This document shows, piece by piece, positions 58,260 to 64,000 of a DNA stretch of 64,000 nt. Origin of the DNA: Adiantum capillus-veneris (Eukaryota; Streptophyta; Polypodiopsida; Polypodiales; Pteridaceae). A program made the translations under genes and the position numbers. Each line of letters begins with the position of its first letter. Within the stretch, counting starts at the first letter, position 1. The notes under the pieces were generated by a model, which did no database searches, was not told the origin of the DNA, and saw nothing but the letters and a program-made list of their open reading frames with translations. The stretch lies in contig CM043944.1 of the NCBI GenBank assembly GCA_014529385.2, positions 82,882,884 through 82,946,883 on the forward strand. Direction: 5' to 3'.

Positions 58260-58731
58260 CCTATCGAGAGAAATACTGGTCAATTCTAGGTGAATTAGAG
58301 AAAAAGGAAAGAAAATACAAGAACCTCTAGGGAAGGATAGGCACTATGATCCTAACCAGCAAAGAAATTGGCTATATAAAATCAAAATCAAAATGTATTA
58401 GTGTCAAGCTGCCTTTGACAATCCCTCTAGCTGGCCCCTTAATGTCCTCATTGCCTTGCCCTCGCCCCAGCATTTACAGCATTGCCCCCTCCCCTCGTAG
58501 CTACATTTGGAATACATATCGACTAAAGCACGACACAATGATTTCTCTCACCCCTATCCAGGTCTTCTATAAGGCCTCATAGGGAAGGCCTTCCCTTCTG
58601 TAAGACTGCATAGGAAAGGCCTTCCCTTCCCTTGGCATATATCGGGAGAAAGGACTTCATTTTTCATTTTTCTTGCACACGCTTCTTTCTTGGATTTGCC
58701 TCCCCCATGCGAGACTAGATTTGCCTCCCCC

Positions 58732-58815
<84 letters not shown>

Positions 58816-59365
58816 CATCTTTCACGTTTGATTTAATTTTTTTCATGACATTTATAAAATTGAGTCTAAGTTGAGTAGTATCAGTAATGTGGGGCATACC
58901 AAAACAAGCTTTATTTCTCTCCAGCCAAACATGTCAGAGATACCCACTCCTGAGACACGTCTATAAAGGGATATTCAATATAGATTTAGATTCACCTAGT
59001 AAAAGTGCTTTCCAAGGCATCTCAAAATGCCCAACTCCACAACCTTTTTGAAAACTTCTTTTCAGATGCAAGTTGTGATTAAAGGTGACAAAGAGATGAT
59101 GAATGGATTCTTCCTCTATATTCCATCTACAGAACAGGCCACTTGAGACGCCAAATTTTTTAGCTTTTTTTCTAGTTGACACTCCCTAAAGAAGTAGTAT
59201 GAGCCACAGAAAGAAGCTTTGTTTGATTGATAATGGGAAAGCCCACAAGCAGTTGAATCTGTAAGACCATTGATGGGCATTCCCCATCTGGAGTTGGGCT
59301 ATGCAAGTAAAGTAGGGTCACACGTTTTTTTCCTCCTTGTATTTGTCGATGTCCCTACATATTTT
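58260..59365 (-). pseudogene. LINE tail, fourth minus-strand copy
   Basis: GGCC palindromes near 58580-58650, (GA)n at 58736-58812, WLERN-like segment and a zinc-binding frame 59182-58961 with RWNIEEESIHHLF, the clearest version of the motif in the window. Confidence 0.65.
58736..58812. repeat. (GA)n microsatellite, 77 bp
   Basis: Same place in the LINE tail as the other GA runs. Confidence 0.95.
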
Positions 59366-59399
59366 GGCAACCGAACTTTCCATACATAGAGCGCCATCA

Positions 59400-60405
<1,006 letters not shown>

Positions 60406-60494
60406 TAAAAGGGCCAATAATGGGGTGGGTGCCTCTTGAAGGACCCGCAGACCCTTAAATTATGAAAAGAAAAACCCAGATTTAGGACACCCAA

Positions 60495-60590
60495 GTACGT
60501 GTGCTTTCACGGCTAGCTCAGTTGGGGTTCTAATCATTGCCGTCCGATGCAGGTTCAAGCCTTGCTGGCAGTAGAGTCTTTAAACTCACC
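60495..60590 (+). mobile_element. tRNA-derived SINE head
   Basis: TAGCTCAGTTGG at 60514-60525 fits the pol III A box and GGTTCAAGCC at 60552-60561 fits the B box; GCAGG and CTTGC can form a T-arm around the B box. The homologous copy is at 4030-4130. No complete tRNA fold is evident, so it is more likely a SINE than a tRNA gene. Confidence 0.55.
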
Positions 60591-60712
60591 CTCGATAGTG
60601 GTGGCAATGGCGGCCTTTTTTGCTACACGAGATTTCAACAACTGTCTGCGATCGCAGCTTGTCAGGACTCACACTCGAAATCGCCTTTACTGCAGGTAGA
60701 TGCTATGTAGCG

Positions 60713-60840
60713 CTATCGATTGCATTCCTTTATGCTCAAAACGGAGCACCATGCAGCAAAAGTGCCCAGCAACTCGTTAAAGGTCCTTAATTTTTTCCAA
60801 GAGTAAATATGCACAACTCTATTAAAAGCTTGATGAAGAA

Positions 60841-60883
<43 letters not shown>

Positions 60884-61260
60884 GATGTGTGAATGCACTG
60901 ATGCGTGAGGAGGGAAGAGTAGTGGTCCCTATAGAATTTGCAATTTGACCCAAAAATTAATAAAAGTGTCTCTAGATGCATCACTTAGATCGTCGCACAT
61001 TGCAACGCTTGCAAATTGGATGGCATCGCAGAAGAAGCAGTGTCGCTTAAGTGATGCTAAAAACTTGAAAAAAAATCCCAATTTTCACTTGCGTGCCAAC
61101 CGAGCTTTCCCTACATAGAGCGCAATCGCCTCACAAATTTCCATACACAGAGCGCCATTGCCTCACAGAGTTCCATCGATGCCCAGTCTTCCCCACCCCA
61201 TTTTGAGCTCTTCGGCAGCTAGGTATACACAACCCCCCCCCACACACACACACACACACG
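60713..61260. repeat. dispersed repeat with (TG)n and (AC)n
   Basis: Matches 4252-4860. (TG)n at 60843-60880 and (AC)n at 61241-61259. Confidence 0.55.
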
Positions 61261-61274
61261 GAATGAACTGAAGT

Positions 61275-61278
<4 letters not shown>

Positions 61279-61359
<81 letters not shown>
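61279..61359. repeat. (GA)n microsatellite, 81 bp
   Basis: Counterpart of 4960-5088. Confidence 0.95.
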
Positions 61360-61361
<2 letters not shown>

Positions 61362-61389
61362 AATGGAATGTGATATTAAACGTATTCAA

Positions 61390-62339
61390 AAGGCCAAAAT
61401 TACCTATGAAACCAAAATGATACAATCCTTGTGGATCTAATCCAATGTCTGGGTAGAAAACAAAAATGAGGTAACGTGAAAGACTGAGCCTAAAAGACTA
61501 AAATTGTCAGCTTGAAAATCATCATCATCCATGCCCGAGGATGCCCAGCATCGGGCGTTGTCCGAGAAAGTATTGCATTGGTCACTGAAGAACTTCATCA
61601 ATGTCGGCCTCTGTAAATATTCGTATTAGGCGTCTCCGATGTCATGCTAGGATAGTCCTTATTCTCTGGTGGAGCCTTTTTTGATGTCGTGGTCACCCAC
61701 GTAGATGTGGACGTCCAGCTCTTTTGAACTCACTGGCTGTACACTAATATACCTCTGGTAGAAGTGGGCTCTAAAGCCTACCGTGAAGCATGCTCATCCC
61801 GTTGCTAAGTCCCTGCTATCAAGAATTTAGTGATCTCCCTCTGTGAATCTCTCCACTACCTGGTCTCCCAAGAGACTTCCCTGTGTCTACGCAACTCTTG
61901 CAAAAACAACCGTGGCATCTTTGATCCTGATATCTCATTACTCTAGCCAACGTTCCAAAGCCCTCTTTGAATAGACAATAAAAGCGCCCTTGTATCTCAT
62001 AGTTTATCGGACAATGAAAAATGTGATTAACTCTGTCTCTAGCTCTATATTACATAATTTAGAATAGCATGGCTTCTGCTTGTACTCCCCTAAATCTGTC
62101 AGTCTCAATCTCTAGCTAATGTGATGATGTGCGCATGTGACCAATAGCACATTGTATCCCTTAGGATAAATGAGTGTTCATATAGGCCGGTCTGATCACA
62201 TATCCATCCTCTGTTAGTTGGAGGAGATTTTCTCTACAGATATGCATCTTCGTGCCCATTTCTTGAACCGGATGTATCCATGTGCTTCTGGTACCTATCC
62301 AGTTGAATCAATTCTTGATGTATAAGTCTAGTGGTCTCT

Positions 62340-62386
<47 letters not shown>

Positions 62387-62400
62387 ATTAACGTCATCAA
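61390..62400 (-). pseudogene. divergent LINE C-terminal tail, copy 3
   Basis: Counterpart of 5100-6230 with small indels; (GA)n at 62343-62380. Frames broken. Confidence 0.42.
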
Positions 62401-62635
62401 AAGGCCAAAATAACCTAGCAGACCTCTCTTGAGGCGTCCACTAGGAAATATGTAAGATAGCACGTGCGAAAAAATTAATGGATTTATACATTTACAAAAT
62501 AAAATACTTATATAAAGGGTTCTTTAATTGAGAAAGTGAAAATTTTCATACATAAGGGCTAGTTTTTTTACAAAAATGCATACATAAGAGGTACATATAA
62601 TACTTGAAAATATACAAGTAAGGCATTATTTAAAT

Positions 62636-63180
62636 TTATACCTCTTGTTCACACGTGCTATATGCAGTTTTTACATAGTGGACTCCCTGGGACCAACCTG
62701 TTACATATTGGTGAATCCCTAGCTCCAATGCTCGGTCAATGAGAGTACCGTGGGTGTGAGTTTGAGCTGAGGTTTGCAATGGTGGCTGCTCCTCTATTTG
62801 TCTAGTGTCTGGTGAGAAGAAATGGATAATCTGTCTCTGGGATTGTCTTTCTCCATATCTCCTCGGTAAACTATCTTTGTGTCTGTGTAACTCAAGTAGA
62901 TACAGTCCAAGACATTTCTGGTCTTCATAGCTCATGACTCTTGAGAAGTGTCCAAAGCCTTCTCTAAATAGATAGTGCAAGCAACACCATATCTTGTAAT
63001 ACACTATGCATTGACATATATAATGAATCTCTATCTCTAGCTCTGTATGGCATAGGTGGTGTGGAGATGTCCGTATCTGACCAATGGCCCGCTGTAACCC
63101 ATTTACGTGTCCAACTCCTATATCAGCTCTCTCCATGTCCTCCTAGTGTCCAATTGGGTAAGGTCCTAGAGACTAGCGAA
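62636..63180 (-). pseudogene. divergent LINE C-terminal tail, copy 4
   Basis: Longest open version of this family (63136-62636, 166 aa). CHTELEIEIHYICQCIVYYKIW gives a possible C/H zinc-knuckle followed by a Leu/Arg-rich helix region. Confidence 0.48.
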
Positions 63181-63379
63181 TGAGTCTAGTAATAACCACT
63201 TGTGTAAGAGACAATGATGTTGTATCATGGGAGTATAGGAAGGGAGGCAAGTTATCCATGTTGAAGCCATGTATCTCAAACCATGATGACATATCTGCAT
63301 ACCAACATGATGTGTCCCCTATAAAGCATGATGTGTCCCCCAAGGATAGTGTTGAATACCACAGATAACTCTTTTGAGG

Positions 63380-64000
63380 GATTTCCCTAGTTATAATAGA
63401 GCCTTGTAGAGAAATAGATGGTCATGACAAATTGTGAAAACAAGTTAGAGAGGCCAATAAGGTGAGTGAGCTAAGAAGACGAGTAAACCAGACCGATGAT
63501 GTAAGAGGAGTGTTTCTTCCACCAATAGAGAAAACTGAGATTGGATCTCAAATGAATCTAGAAGTGCAATCGTATTGGGGAGACAAAGGATCTGTACAAT
63601 CCGATAATGGACATTCAACCCCATTTGCTAATAGCGCTACCATCCTAAACGAGAGAGCACGAGGCCAATTAGATGTTATTGCAATCCCATATAAAGATTT
63701 TCTTCCAGTAAGGTCATCAATTCAAAAGGGTTAATAGATATTCTATCTACACCAGTCACCTGTACGATAACATTAGCCGAGTTGCTCAGAATAAGACCAA
63801 ACATATGGACTACTGTGGAAAAATGTCAAGAGAAATTTGGCATAAAAAACCCAATGACTCAAATCAAGAAAGGGATCAAAGAGCTTGAAATGCCTAGGCT
63901 CAACACTAGACTCATGCCATTAAACAATGTAGGCGAGTACTATGAGGGAGAAGGTGGGAACACCACTCAACCTATGGAATTCCAAGGTATAAAAACCATG
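63380..64000 (+). pseudogene. retroelement protease region, copy 3, cut by window end
   Basis: Matches 7440-8050; the frame 63462-63734 is open for 90 aa. The window ends before the catalytic DSGAS motif. Confidence 0.55.

Noticed and set aside
60495-60590. functional tRNA gene
   Set aside because: Boxes A and B are present, but acceptor and anticodon arms do not pair convincingly and the sequence recurs as a degenerate repeat.

Overview
This window reads as nuclear DNA of a land plant. The evidence is a CACTA/En-Spm transposon with plant-type TNPA and TNPD genes, a chromovirus-type Ty3/gypsy element whose primer-binding site matches plant initiator tRNA-Met, a captured plant heavy-metal-associated (HMA) domain, and LINE, copia and SINE-like pieces. 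A very repeat-rich genome such as a fern's would fit, but that is only a guess. I see no rRNA, organellar or bacterial genes. The only ordinary host-like gene is a small secreted cysteine-rich protein, present twice (852-1211 and 40243-40602, both minus strand).

Layout. 1-7.3 kb: a LINE 3-prime piece, the Cys-rich gene, inverted LINE tails, a tRNA-like SINE head, long microsatellites and two divergent LINE C-terminal tails. 7.4-10.2 kb: a decayed retroelement with an aspartic protease, ending in an LTR-like promoter. 10.87-21.08 kb: palindrome array A, interrupted by a complete CACTA element (11390-19504). 21.6-26.05 kb: gag remnant, linker, LTR-like promoter and a repeat 3-prime domain. 26099-34828: a complete Ty3/gypsy chromovirus with two LTRs, PBS, PPT and a 5-bp target duplication, but a broken gag-pol. 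35.6-40.1 kb: a repeat domain, palindrome array B and a LINE reverse-transcriptase remnant. 40.2-44.7 kb: the second Cys-rich gene, an inverted LINE tail and a 2.1-kb unique stretch. 44.7-57.5 kb: a second copy of array A, gag, protease, LTR-like promoter, array B and LINE. 57.5-64 kb: a copia RT fragment and second copies of the blocks seen at 2-8 kb.

The same block order occurs twice, so the window looks like a tandem or segmental duplication of a repeat cluster, with the CACTA and chromovirus insertions only in the first copy.

The most unusual structure is the pair of palindrome arrays. Array A carries a perfect palindrome of about 22 bp and array B one of 18 bp. The two palindromes are unrelated in sequence, yet in both arrays one occurs about every 270-290 bp in otherwise diverged, non-coding DNA. 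Array A lies upstream of a gag reading frame. Array B lies upstream of a TATA-containing hairpin and a LINE-like reading frame. They look like regulatory leader arrays of two retroelement families. The CACTA element is also notable: its TNPA gene is open, its TNPD gene keeps frame through six exons but has five nonsense codons, and it carries a captured HMA-domain gene fragment.
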